From contig NZ_JAQWGB010000067.1 in NCBI RefSeq assembly GCF_029238425.1, positions 19,335 to 83,334 on the forward strand: DNA of 64,000 nt, in the 5' to 3' direction. Both the position numbers and the translations under genes were made by a program. This document shows, piece by piece, positions 9,797 to 18,526 of this stretch; within the stretch, counting starts at the first letter, position 1, and each line of letters opens with the position of its first letter. The notes beneath the pieces were generated by a model, which saw only the letters and a list, made by a program, of their open reading frames with translations, was not told where the DNA came from and did not search any database. The stretch comes from Flavicella sp. GTDB lineage: Bacteria; Bacteroidota; Bacteroidia; Flavobacteriales; Flavobacteriaceae.

Positions 9797-11698
9797 TTAA
9801 CCTTCAAACTGAATAGTCTCGCTATCACTTTTATTATCTATCACAATAGCACTAGTATCTGTAGAATGAATATTTTCTCCATTAATCATAAGTCCTTTGA
9901 TAGAAATATCACCACAATTTTCCATTTTTACCGGAATGCCTTCCTTACCTATTTTAACAGGACCAATTTTGTTATTTGTAAGAACAGCATTTTTAACTGC
10001 CCCCATCCATATTGCAGTTCCGTTCCATTCTTCTATCGTATTATTTTCTATAATTACACCATCTACAACACGACCATCGCCTGTCTTTCTTGGAAAAACA
10101 CGATTTCTGATTTCAATCCCGGTATTTTCAATATCCTTAATATAATTATTCCTTATGATTACATTTTCTGGATAAGGGCCTTCCGCTGAGCGAGGAAGGT
10201 TCCCATTGGCAACACCATTGGCAACCACAATTCCTTCACCATTTAGACCATAAATTTTATTTCCTTCAACAAGTCCATTTGCAGGTTTAAGAAACATCGC
10301 GTATCTACGATGGTAACGAAATGTATTATTTCTAATAATATAACCAGCTCCTGATGCAGTTCGATTATAAAAAACCTGACCTTTTTTACGATTATTAGAA
10401 GCCGTTAGCCCTTTGATCGGTTGATCTAGTTCCACAGTATAATCTCTTTTTGCTATGCTTATTGAGACTACTTTAACTCTTCCTAAACTATTCCCTTTTA
10501 AAGGTTCAAATGCCTCTAGAACATCCCCTTTTTGAATCAAAGTTCCGTTATTGAGTACATATTTTTTTGGAGAAATCACTTTCTTAATACTATTTGCACT
10601 ACAGTAAATGTTAATACTGTCGTCAATTTGGCCTTCAATCAAAGAATCTTCAATAATAGAACCTCGTCTATTTTGTCTAAAATGGAAACCATCTGCACAG
10701 GAAGTAATCAACCTGTCACTATCTGGTTTAAAAATCACACGAATCCCTCTAAAAACAGCACGTTCTGTTTGTTTTGCTCCGAAAGTTAAACTCGGGCAAG
10801 AATAAACAGTTATATCCTCAAGGGTGTTCTCCATACCACCCGTAATATGCATTACACCACCAGCATGCATCCCCAAAGGCAGGACAAATCTATCCCCTAT
10901 TTCAATATCAGCTATATTTTTTGCTGAAAGTTCGTGTAATTTAAGTTTTACTCTTCGTTTCCCCGCTTTAGATTTCAGGATATCATAATCCCGAATACGG
11001 CATGCGTTCATCACATCTCGCTTGAACCTTCTACGTTTGGGTTCCATAATTACACCCCAGCCTCTTCCCAACGCATTTTTACCATTGTTCATTTTTACTT
11101 TACCATCTATCATCTGAGGTCCTCCAAAAAGTTTTGAATTGAATGGAGCGTCCGAAGGAATAGGATATCCTTTATGTACTTCCATCGTGAAAGTACCTTC
11201 TTGAGCATTTACATCATACACCGTTCCTTGCATAAATGGCAATGGACTATAATCTATAATAAACCCACGAACCATTACATTTTTACAATTATTAATATCC
11301 AACGCAAGCGTATCGGGAGAAATTAGCAATGTAGCTCCATTTCCATGGATAATCATATTCTCTCCATTATTTAGACGTAAAGCAAATTTTTTCGTTTTAT
11401 GAGTCAACCTATATGTTTTGGCTGAGAACAACACCACACTCCCTGGCTTTTTTATAGCTGCATTCATAGTTCTTTGAATTGCAGGAGTGTCATCTGTTCG
11501 CCCATCTCCTTTGGCCCCATAATCATCTACCTTAAATATTTTTGAGGCATCACTCGGTAGCACAAATTTTTCTAGATCACCAACATAATCAGCATTGTTG
11601 TTCTTTAGAGAATCATTTCCAGCATGGAAAAGATGGGGTGTAACAGTTAAAAAACCTGTCATCAAAGTCGTTTTATGAATAAAGTCTCTTCGTTTCAT
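9797..11698 (-). CDS. GH110-like right-handed beta-helix glycosidase, Tat-type signal
   Basis: A 633-residue right-handed beta-helix protein beginning with the Tat-like leader MKRRDFIHKTT and the VDDYGAKGDGRTDDTPAIQ entry segment. Asp336 (ADGFH) is followed 23 and 24 residues later by the pair Asp359-Asp360 (QIDDSIN). Exactly the same spacing occurs in the proteins at 18527 and 36215. As I recall, the characterised alpha-1,3-galactosidases of GH110 use an Asp followed at this distance by an Asp pair. I therefore favour an exo-alpha-galactosidase of GH110 or a close relative. Other beta-helix fucosidase or xylanase families such as GH141 are not excluded. It follows the sulfatase at 11840 in a two-gene unit closed by the hairpin at 9688-9734. 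Confidence 0.72.
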   Translation of the reverse strand: MKRRDFIHKTTLMTGFLTVTPHLFHAGNDSLKNNNADYVGDLEKFVLPSDASKIFKVDDYGAKGDGRTDDTPAIQRTMNAAIKKPGSVVLFSAKTYRLTHKTKKFALRLNNGENMIIHGNGATLLISPDTLALDINNCKNVMVRGFIIDYSPLPFMQGTVYDVNAQEGTFTMEVHKGYPIPSDAPFNSKLFGGPQMIDGKVKMNNGKNALGRGWGVIMEPKRRRFKRDVMNACRIRDYDILKSKAGKRRVKLKLHELSAKNIADIEIGDRFVLPLGMHAGGVMHITGGMENTLEDITVYSCPSLTFGAKQTERAVFRGIRVIFKPDSDRLITSCADGFHFRQNRRGSIIEDSLIEGQIDDSINIYCSANSIKKVISPKKYVLNNGTLIQKGDVLEAFEPLKGNSLGRVKVVSISIAKRDYTVELDQPIKGLTASNNRKKGQVFYNRTASGAGYIIRNNTFRYHRRYAMFLKPANGLVEGNKIYGLNGEGIVVANGVANGNLPRSAEGPYPENVIIRNNYIKDIENTGIEIRNRVFPRKTGDGRVVDGVIIENNTIEEWNGTAIWMGAVKNAVLTNNKIGPVKIGKEGIPVKMENCGDISIKGLMINGENIHSTDTSAIVIDNKSDSETIQFEG

Positions 11699-11839
11699 TT
11701 CTGTTTCTTTAATTTATTATCATATGTACCGATCCACGGCACCACTGATTATTCTTACTTAAAATCTATTTATCTCAAATTACTTTTTACTATTTCAACC
11801 TGTTGATTTCACTAAAAAAAGCAATACACCTACCTAATT

Positions 11840-13387
11840 TTATGGCACTGGAGGCAAACCTACTGCCTTTAAACCTTCGGCATAGGAACGAGCAAAACTC
11901 TTTTGCCATTTTTTACTTGATTTGGCATTTTTGTACTCATCACAATATTCATGTGTGTGGTTGAATAAAGCCATATCTCCAGTAAAACGAGGATCTCCTT
12001 GTTCAACCCCTATCTTCTTCATTTTTGTCTTAAGACGGGTAATATCTGATTGATATTTTGGATTGTTAATTAAATTATTTGTCTCCCAAGGATCTTTTTC
12101 AAGATCATAAAACTCCTCACCATCATTTTCAAAATGAATGATATACTCGAATCGTTTGTCACGAATATTTCGGCAGGCTGGTAATAGCTCATTTACAGAA
12201 TGGTGTTCCATACCGGTCATCATAATATCGCGACTTGCATCAATTTGACCCGATGCTTTTGAATCGATTATTTTCATCATACTTTTACCGCTCATCTCTT
12301 TTGGAATAGCAAGTCCTGCGGCATCAAGTATAGTAGGGCCAATATCGACAGCTGATACGAAATCATCTACAACTCTACCTCCTGAAGTTCGGTTCTTCCA
12401 CATTAAAAAGAAAGGAACATGAACCCCTGCATCATAACCAGAAGCCTTTCCTCTTGGGGTCTGATTTGCCCCTACTTTGTTAAGTGCAAAACCACTCGGA
12501 TTATCTCCACGGATAAAAGTTCCATTATCTCCTATAAAAATGACCATCGTATTGTCTAGAAATCCTTTCTCTTCCATGGCATCAAGCATCATTTTAACAG
12601 TTCTATCATAATGAAGCATTTCATAAAAAAAACCAAGTTTTTGTTTACTTGGCTTGGTAGAGTTTCCTTTAGCGTTATAGTAGTCCGATTTTAACTTCCT
12701 AACGTCGATTCCGAATTCAGATTTTGTCTTTGTAATAGCCTCATTCGTTTTCATCCAAGAACCGTGAGGTTCAAAGATACCTGCCCAAATACAAAAAGGC
12801 TTGTCAGCACTGCGTTCAGAAAGAAAACTCTTTAATCCTGCAACATAATCTCTAGGGTACAAATATTTCGTTTCTTTGGCGTCTTCTCGCATAAAACGGT
12901 TGTAATTATCACCAGCAACGGTACGCGAGTTATGCCCAACTTGACTAGGTGAAATTCCCGGACCCCAGTTTTTTCCAACAGAACATGTTTCATAACCATT
13001 TGCATTTAGAACCTGAGGATAAGTGACAAACTTTTGTGGAAAGAAAGCTTGCATAAAAGCTCCTTGTTCTAACTCCCAAAAATGCTTACCAGACAGCATA
13101 GATGCACGAGCAGGAGCACAAGAAGGCGCACTTACATAACCATTGTTAAATATAATCCCCTCTCTTGCTATTCGATCAACATTTGGAGTTGGCACATTGG
13201 AAGTTCCGTAAACACTGTGCTCAAACCAACTGACATCATCTACACTAATAATTAAAAAATTAGGTTTTTTTTCTTTTAAATCTGTTTTTGAATTTAGGAG
13301 CTCACTTTTCTCAAAAGCACTGGCCGTAAATACATTTGCTATCAACAGAAAAAATATTGTTATTTTAATAAATTTTAAAATGTTCAT
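11840..13387 (-). CDS. Family S1 sulfatase, CAPAR type
   Basis: A 515-residue secreted sulfatase with signal peptide ending near TASA. The metal motif is ISVDDVSW and the modification signature is CAPAR at Cys90, with Ala where the canonical motif has Ser. This variant is accepted in the family consensus C-x-[PA]-[SA]-R. FIGDNGTFI forms the second metal site, and the protein closes with EEFYDLEKDPWETNNL. The subfamily differs from the TDDWG group to the left. It is the first gene after the promoter-operator at 13447-13511 and is followed by the GH110-like gene. That pairing suggests removal of sulfate from a terminal residue before the glycosidase acts, which is an inference from order only. 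Confidence 0.93.
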   Translation of the reverse strand: MNILKFIKITIFFLLIANVFTASAFEKSELLNSKTDLKEKKPNFLIISVDDVSWFEHSVYGTSNVPTPNVDRIAREGIIFNNGYVSAPSCAPARASMLSGKHFWELEQGAFMQAFFPQKFVTYPQVLNANGYETCSVGKNWGPGISPSQVGHNSRTVAGDNYNRFMREDAKETKYLYPRDYVAGLKSFLSERSADKPFCIWAGIFEPHGSWMKTNEAITKTKSEFGIDVRKLKSDYYNAKGNSTKPSKQKLGFFYEMLHYDRTVKMMLDAMEEKGFLDNTMVIFIGDNGTFIRGDNPSGFALNKVGANQTPRGKASGYDAGVHVPFFLMWKNRTSGGRVVDDFVSAVDIGPTILDAAGLAIPKEMSGKSMMKIIDSKASGQIDASRDIMMTGMEHHSVNELLPACRNIRDKRFEYIIHFENDGEEFYDLEKDPWETNNLINNPKYQSDITRLKTKMKKIGVEQGDPRFTGDMALFNHTHEYCDEYKNAKSSKKWQKSFARSYAEGLKAVGLPPVP

Positions 13388-13446
13388 TCTAATATAATTA
13401 TAAAGTTCCTTTTATTTTATGATTCTGAAATGTGATTGTGAAAAGT

Positions 13447-13511
13447 TAAATCTATGAACTAGAATAAAAAAGCCTGTTCTCAAAAAAAACAATGTTGTAC
13501 TTTTTTACACA
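13447..13511 (-). promoter_or_regulatory. Promoter with 21-bp-spaced direct repeats before the CAPAR sulfatase
   Basis: Plus-strand half-sites CTGTTCT (13474) and TTGTACT (13495) start exactly 21 bp apart. On the minus strand AGAACAG is followed after exactly 19 bp by TAGATTTA (13454-13447). This is the same -7 box at the same distance as at 9523. The outer end also shares the CTTTTTTACACA stretch with the 9.5 kb copy. The gene start lies about 60 bp downstream of the -7 box. Confidence 0.62.
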
Positions 13512-13567
13512 TAATACTACAAAACAATAAAACAGAGTTCCATTCAACTAAAAAAATTTATTTACCC

Positions 13568-13615
13568 AAAAAAAACATCTTCTACTATTCAACTATGAAT
13601 ATTGTAGAAGATGTT
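13568..13615 (-). terminator. Strong hairpin terminator closing the SusC-to-sulfatase unit
   Basis: AACATCTTCTAC (13574-13585) is perfectly complementary to GTAGAAGATGTT (13604-13615), giving a 12-bp stem with an 18-base loop. On the minus strand it runs straight into a tract of at least eight T (13575-13568). It lies about 64 bases after the stop of the sulfatase at 13679 and just before the promoter at 13447-13511. Confidence 0.85.
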
Positions 13616-13678
13616 AATTTTAGCTGATCATCTATTTGATTGCAAAACAATTAATTTGGAATTATTGTGGTGTCATTC

Positions 13679-15109
13679 TTATTTTTCAGATGGAGTTAAT
13701 TTTTTTGCATCCTTCTTCAAGTCATCTAACCAAGAATCTAGTCGTTTGGCAAGCTTTTTTTCTTTCTTCTTGTTCTGTAAAGCATGTTCTCCGGCTAGTT
13801 CAGTAGGATTGACCTTTAAATCAACAAAATTATGTTTCGGAAGTTCGGTTCCATCAACAGCCATAGTCGGTCTACCATTTCGTATTTCTTTTAGGTTATC
13901 CATTCGGACTGCATGGTAATCTCCACGCCAAGACCAGAACAAATCTTTAGATGGGTAAGAAACATCCCCGGATAACCAAGGCAACAAGTTACGACCTTCA
14001 TGAATATCCGCAACCTTTTCTTTTCCAGCCACTGCCAAACAGGTTGGCAATAAATCCAGAGAAGTAATTGGATCCGACACTACTTTTCCTTCAGGTAATT
14101 TTCCTGGCCAAGAAACCATAAACGGCACACGAATTCCACCTTCATAAACATCTCCTTTAGCACCTGAAAACGGATCACAACGCGAACCATTCCAATTTTT
14201 AGAATTGACCGCTACCCCTCCATTATCACTAAGAAACCAAACCACTGTGTTTTCCAATTGCCCAGTCTCTTCCAGCGTATTTAGCATTCTACCGATCCCT
14301 TCGTCAAGAGATTCCATCATTGCTACAAATTTTCGACGTACCCCATTTTTAATATGCTTGTATTTTTTAAGTTTTTCAGGTTTGGGTTGCATAGGACCAT
14401 GCGGTGCAGTATAGGAAAGATACAAAAACCATGGCTCCTTTTTATGTCGCTTGACAAAATCGATACCACGATCGGTAAAAATATCCGTCGTATACGTGTC
14501 TTTTGGTAAATCCGAAAGATAAACTGCTTCTGCACTGCCTTCTTTTTTTTCTTGCAGGTGCTTGATCCATCCAATTTTTGAACGAAAATCTGGAGTTGCA
14601 TAAGGAAAATACTGTGAACTCCCTGCAAAAATTTTAAAGGCATAATCAAACCCGCGCTCCCAAGGGGCATTACCTTTTCTAGTATGACTCTTGGATCGAT
14701 CTTTCTGAATATCATGAAAACCGATATGCCATTTCCCAACCATACCAGTTACATAGCCTTGTTCCTTCATCTGTTCAGGCAATATTTTAACTACCTCAGA
14801 AGATGGCAAACCATTATCTTGGTGATTATCCATTACTCCAAATCGAGCCTGACTTAACCCTGTAATCAACCCTGCACGTGAAGGGCCACATTGTGGTGCA
14901 GTGACATAACCATCTGTAAAACGTATACCTCTAGCCGCAATACGGTCAATATTTGGTGTCTCAAAATCCTTTACGCCATAACAGCCCAAATCGTTATACC
15001 CCAAATCATCTGCTATAATTAAAAGTACATTCGGTTGTTGTGCTTTTCCACAGGCCGATACTATCAGTATAAAAAACAGAACTGCTGTACTATTCTTAAT
15101 CTTTGTCAT
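13679..15109 (-). CDS. Family S1 sulfatase, CGPSR type, probable lipoprotein
   Basis: A 476-residue sulfatase. The leader MTKIKNSTAVLFF..VSAC offers a lipobox-like Cys20, so membrane anchoring is likely. The metal motif is IADDLGYNDLG and the modification motif is CGPSR at Cys74. GMVGKWHIG, LSYTAPHGP and FLSDNGG follow. A Lys-rich tail (KKKEKKLAKRLDSW) ends the protein. It starts six bases after the GH106 stop, so the two are translationally adjacent, and it is the last gene before the strong terminator at 13568-13615. It is the only sulfatase in the same transcription unit as the SusC/D pair. Confidence 0.94.
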   Translation of the reverse strand: MTKIKNSTAVLFFILIVSACGKAQQPNVLLIIADDLGYNDLGCYGVKDFETPNIDRIAARGIRFTDGYVTAPQCGPSRAGLITGLSQARFGVMDNHQDNGLPSSEVVKILPEQMKEQGYVTGMVGKWHIGFHDIQKDRSKSHTRKGNAPWERGFDYAFKIFAGSSQYFPYATPDFRSKIGWIKHLQEKKEGSAEAVYLSDLPKDTYTTDIFTDRGIDFVKRHKKEPWFLYLSYTAPHGPMQPKPEKLKKYKHIKNGVRRKFVAMMESLDEGIGRMLNTLEETGQLENTVVWFLSDNGGVAVNSKNWNGSRCDPFSGAKGDVYEGGIRVPFMVSWPGKLPEGKVVSDPITSLDLLPTCLAVAGKEKVADIHEGRNLLPWLSGDVSYPSKDLFWSWRGDYHAVRMDNLKEIRNGRPTMAVDGTELPKHNFVDLKVNPTELAGEHALQNKKKEKKLAKRLDSWLDDLKKDAKKLTPSEK

Positions 15110-15115
15110 CTATTC

Positions 15116-18100
15116 TTAATTTAAAATTGTTTTAATTATGTTCACCTCACCAATCAAACCAGAAGGCAGGAGCACCTGCTCACTTTTCTCATCGTAGTGT
15201 CTCCTCGTAATAGGTTCAAGATAGCGGTCTTCCTCTTTTCCTAGCTCATCACCTATAAGTCTATTGACCCAATGATTGGCAACTCTTATTTTAAGTGTGT
15301 TTTTACCTGTTTTTAATAATTTAGTGATATCCGTTTTATAGGGTGGTTTCCATACAATTCCAGCCTTTTCGTTATTCACATAAATTTCAGCAAGTTCACA
15401 TACCTTTTCTAACTCAAGGATATAACTTGCTCCGTTTTCAATAAAATCATCGGATATTTCTATATCTTTTTGGTAGGTCGCAGTCCCTGAAAAATATTTT
15501 ATCCCTTTATCCATATGTGTGTGCAATGACGATAAGTTTTCGAAAATTATTTGTTCTGGCGCCCCCCATCCTTGAGGAAAACTAACCTTCCAGTCTCCAC
15601 CAATCAATTTTGTTTCAACATCCGTTTTACGAACAGTAGGTGTCATTATTTTGGTGGAAGTACTATTTCTAAAGACAACAAAGGTTGCACCATAAGGCTC
15701 TAATGTAAAATTAGTTTGTACACTATTCCCTTGAATATTATAGTTGTCGCAGTTTTGAATCTCACCTGTTTCTGGATTCCATAATTCTGGTGTTTTACCA
15801 TCAATCCTAAATCTTCCTTTAATAGCTACCTCCTTATCAGACTGATTCGAAACAAAATACAAATCCTGACCTTCAAGCTTTCGATGCAGATACATTACAT
15901 CAGGTTCTTCTTTAACATCAGAAAACCAATCAAAATCAGGATGTATTTTTTTATTTCTCAATACTTCCTCCATAGGGATTCCCCAATATACTATCCCTTT
16001 ACCAAGCGAATTTTCTATTCTATCCTCCTTAGTTACTCCCCAAATATCATCCGCTAACTTCTGAACCTCTTTATCGGTGTCTGGGTAATTCACCAACGAA
16101 GGTGATTTTTGAGGTTTGGGTGCATACAAAGTAGCACCATCAATAACCAGTTGCTTAATTGCTGCAAGCAGTTCTGGAGTAAAATCGATATTTTCAGGCA
16201 ACATAAGCACTTCATACGACGCTCCATGTGGCAATACCAAACGCCCCTCTTCTACTTTCAAACGCTTTACAATGGTTTCTGTGTTACAAGCTGACCAAGC
16301 ATATCCTTGAGGTGACAATTTTCGATACCAGTCTTCTTTATAATTTCTACTAAGCTCTCTATCGCCATAACATTTAGAACCAGGTGGATATGCAAAATAA
16401 ACTGAATTATCTGCTCCTTCTCCGATAAATGCCAATATATCACCTACAAAATTTCCTTGTTGCAATAGATACTGACAACGCGCCAAGTAATCAAAATATG
16501 GAGATGCCATATTCCACCATGTAAGTTTACGATTCATAGCAATTCCCCATGGAACCATTTGCCACCCGGGTAAAGACTCATCAGGTTGATGTGCATAATC
16601 GTGAAAATAAAACATATTTATCCCCAATGCAAAGGCCTGATCTCCTGCCTTTTTAAGATTATAGGGGGCATGTCTCCAATCACCTCGAGAGGAAGTAAAG
16701 GCTTCAGCTGCTACCACCTTCTTGTCATACAAATGAGAAGATGCAATTGCCTCCATAAAAGCACCATTGGGACGCATCCCAGGATTATCACCTGCATTGG
16801 GACGCACCCAAAATTCAGTCATAGGTTTGTCTACTACAGAAGGGTATGCAATTGGATCCATCATATTTTGCTGCGCACCAGAAGCTTCTGCTTGATAGTT
16901 TAAACCATTGGCCTCACACAATTCTTGAATTTTCATATAGCAATTCTCTTTGTATAGATCAGCAATCGTACGTCTAAAATCCCATAGAAAGCGTTCAGAT
17001 TCTTCCATACTCCCAACCACTTCATCACACAAAACAGGTAAATACGGAGTCATATCATATCCTCGAAGCTTTTTAAATTCTTCCGGAAAATCTTCAGTCC
17101 AGTTAGCAGCATAGGCTTCCCAGCTGTCTGTTAAAAAATGTGTAAAAGATTTGTCTATAAACGCACGATTATCATCGGCCAAAGTTTGAGGACCTGCTTT
17201 AAAATAATCAGTCACATGTTTGGCATTCATTTTATCACATTCCAATCCTTTTCCGGCCTTTGTTGCAGGATATGTGGTGCGACCCGTAGTAGTATAGCCT
17301 ATACGAATGATTTCCCATTCACCTTCTGGAGCTTCCCAATCTAGGACACCCTCTGAAGAAAGGTGTGAAGTGATATCAATCAATGAATTTTTACGAATAC
17401 TCCAATTATCTTTTAATGGAGTTTCAGAAAAATAATCACGTCCCCTACGAATGAAATTAGATGATTTTTTTAGAAAATCATTCATTTTCAAGATAGAGGC
17501 ATTTGTGTTCGCTCCCATTAATTCAAACTCATGAAAGCTGAAATAATCATTTTCGGGTTTACGTCTCCCTGGCTTTGTCATAACCAACTTAAAATATTTG
17601 GCTGTGATTGCTTCAAACATTTTTACCGCTTTCGGTGCCGCTACAGACATGTTCTGCACTTTTATAAACTTCCTACCATCCTTAGAATACTCCAAAACGT
17701 ATTTTGCAGGACGCTCGTTTTGGTTTGTAAGAACATCTGTTATTGCTACTCCAGTTGCCGTAAAAGGTTTTTCAAATTCAATTAGTAGCGCTACCGGTTG
17801 ATCTGAATCGGCAGCATGATAAAATTTTGCCGCAGAAACTACATTTGCATCCGTTGCATTTTCGAGACCTTCCGATTTATGTGTCGAACTTACTGTAAAG
17901 TGCTGCTCATACATAGAATTTTTAGTAGCTGTAGTTGTCGGATAAGCCATCACAGCAACATCTTTATAAAAATTAAGATTGGCTGGGGGCTGTTGCAAAC
18001 TTTTTTGAACTCTTTGCCCACCTTTTACATAAGATTTTGAAAATGTAATTTCTTTCATTGATTGTTGTGGACTGACCCATGGTCCTCCGGAATGACTCCA

Positions 18101-18469
18101 ACCATCACAATTGTGAATACTAAGACGCAAATCGTATTTCTCAGCCTCAGAAAAAGCATGTTTCACCATAGCTTTCCATCCCGGTGACATATAATCATAA
18201 ACCGGTTTTCTGTCTTTAAACTCGTCGGTATTGATACCAAGTGTAAGAATCGTTGCTCCTCCTATTCCTTGATCCACCATCGCTTTCAAGTCTTTGGTAA
18301 TCCCCTCTTTGCTAATATGTCCGTCTATCCAATGCCACCAAACATGTGGCCGGGATTCAACAGGAGGATTTTTAAACCCTGCTTCCAATTCGCTATGTTT
18401 CATGTTATTCAATCCGCAAGAGGAAAGCATAATTAGTAGGAAATAAAAAATACTATTTAAATATTTCAT
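15116..18469 (-). CDS. GH106 alpha-L-rhamnosidase, lipoprotein
   Basis: A 1117-residue protein with the family GH106 layout. It has a lipoprotein signal (LLIMLSSCG), then the characteristic start FKNPPVESRPHVWWHWIDG and KDLKAMVDQGIGGATIL. A long (beta/alpha)8 region follows with SIHNCDGWSHSGGPW and DSWEAYAANWTEDF, and beta-sandwich domains close the C-terminus (..LPSGLIGEVNI). GH106 enzymes remove terminal alpha-L-rhamnose, usually in the periplasm, by inversion. A discoidin-like segment (TDVLTNQNERPAKYVLEYSKDG) is inserted near residues 200-310. Together with the GH78 gene upstream it makes rhamnose an expected substrate sugar of this PUL. It lies directly upstream of the CGPSR sulfatase. 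Confidence 0.9.
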   Translation of the reverse strand: MKYLNSIFYFLLIMLSSCGLNNMKHSELEAGFKNPPVESRPHVWWHWIDGHISKEGITKDLKAMVDQGIGGATILTLGINTDEFKDRKPVYDYMSPGWKAMVKHAFSEAEKYDLRLSIHNCDGWSHSGGPWVSPQQSMKEITFSKSYVKGGQRVQKSLQQPPANLNFYKDVAVMAYPTTTATKNSMYEQHFTVSSTHKSEGLENATDANVVSAAKFYHAADSDQPVALLIEFEKPFTATGVAITDVLTNQNERPAKYVLEYSKDGRKFIKVQNMSVAAPKAVKMFEAITAKYFKLVMTKPGRRKPENDYFSFHEFELMGANTNASILKMNDFLKKSSNFIRRGRDYFSETPLKDNWSIRKNSLIDITSHLSSEGVLDWEAPEGEWEIIRIGYTTTGRTTYPATKAGKGLECDKMNAKHVTDYFKAGPQTLADDNRAFIDKSFTHFLTDSWEAYAANWTEDFPEEFKKLRGYDMTPYLPVLCDEVVGSMEESERFLWDFRRTIADLYKENCYMKIQELCEANGLNYQAEASGAQQNMMDPIAYPSVVDKPMTEFWVRPNAGDNPGMRPNGAFMEAIASSHLYDKKVVAAEAFTSSRGDWRHAPYNLKKAGDQAFALGINMFYFHDYAHQPDESLPGWQMVPWGIAMNRKLTWWNMASPYFDYLARCQYLLQQGNFVGDILAFIGEGADNSVYFAYPPGSKCYGDRELSRNYKEDWYRKLSPQGYAWSACNTETIVKRLKVEEGRLVLPHGASYEVLMLPENIDFTPELLAAIKQLVIDGATLYAPKPQKSPSLVNYPDTDKEVQKLADDIWGVTKEDRIENSLGKGIVYWGIPMEEVLRNKKIHPDFDWFSDVKEEPDVMYLHRKLEGQDLYFVSNQSDKEVAIKGRFRIDGKTPELWNPETGEIQNCDNYNIQGNSVQTNFTLEPYGATFVVFRNSTSTKIMTPTVRKTDVETKLIGGDWKVSFPQGWGAPEQIIFENLSSLHTHMDKGIKYFSGTATYQKDIEISDDFIENGASYILELEKVCELAEIYVNNEKAGIVWKPPYKTDITKLLKTGKNTLKIRVANHWVNRLIGDELGKEEDRYLEPITRRHYDEKSEQVLLPSGLIGEVNIIKTILN

Positions 18470-18526
18470 TGTTTTGTTATTTGTTATGTTTATCTAAGTT
18501 TAAACTACTTTTTGGTTAGATTCCTT

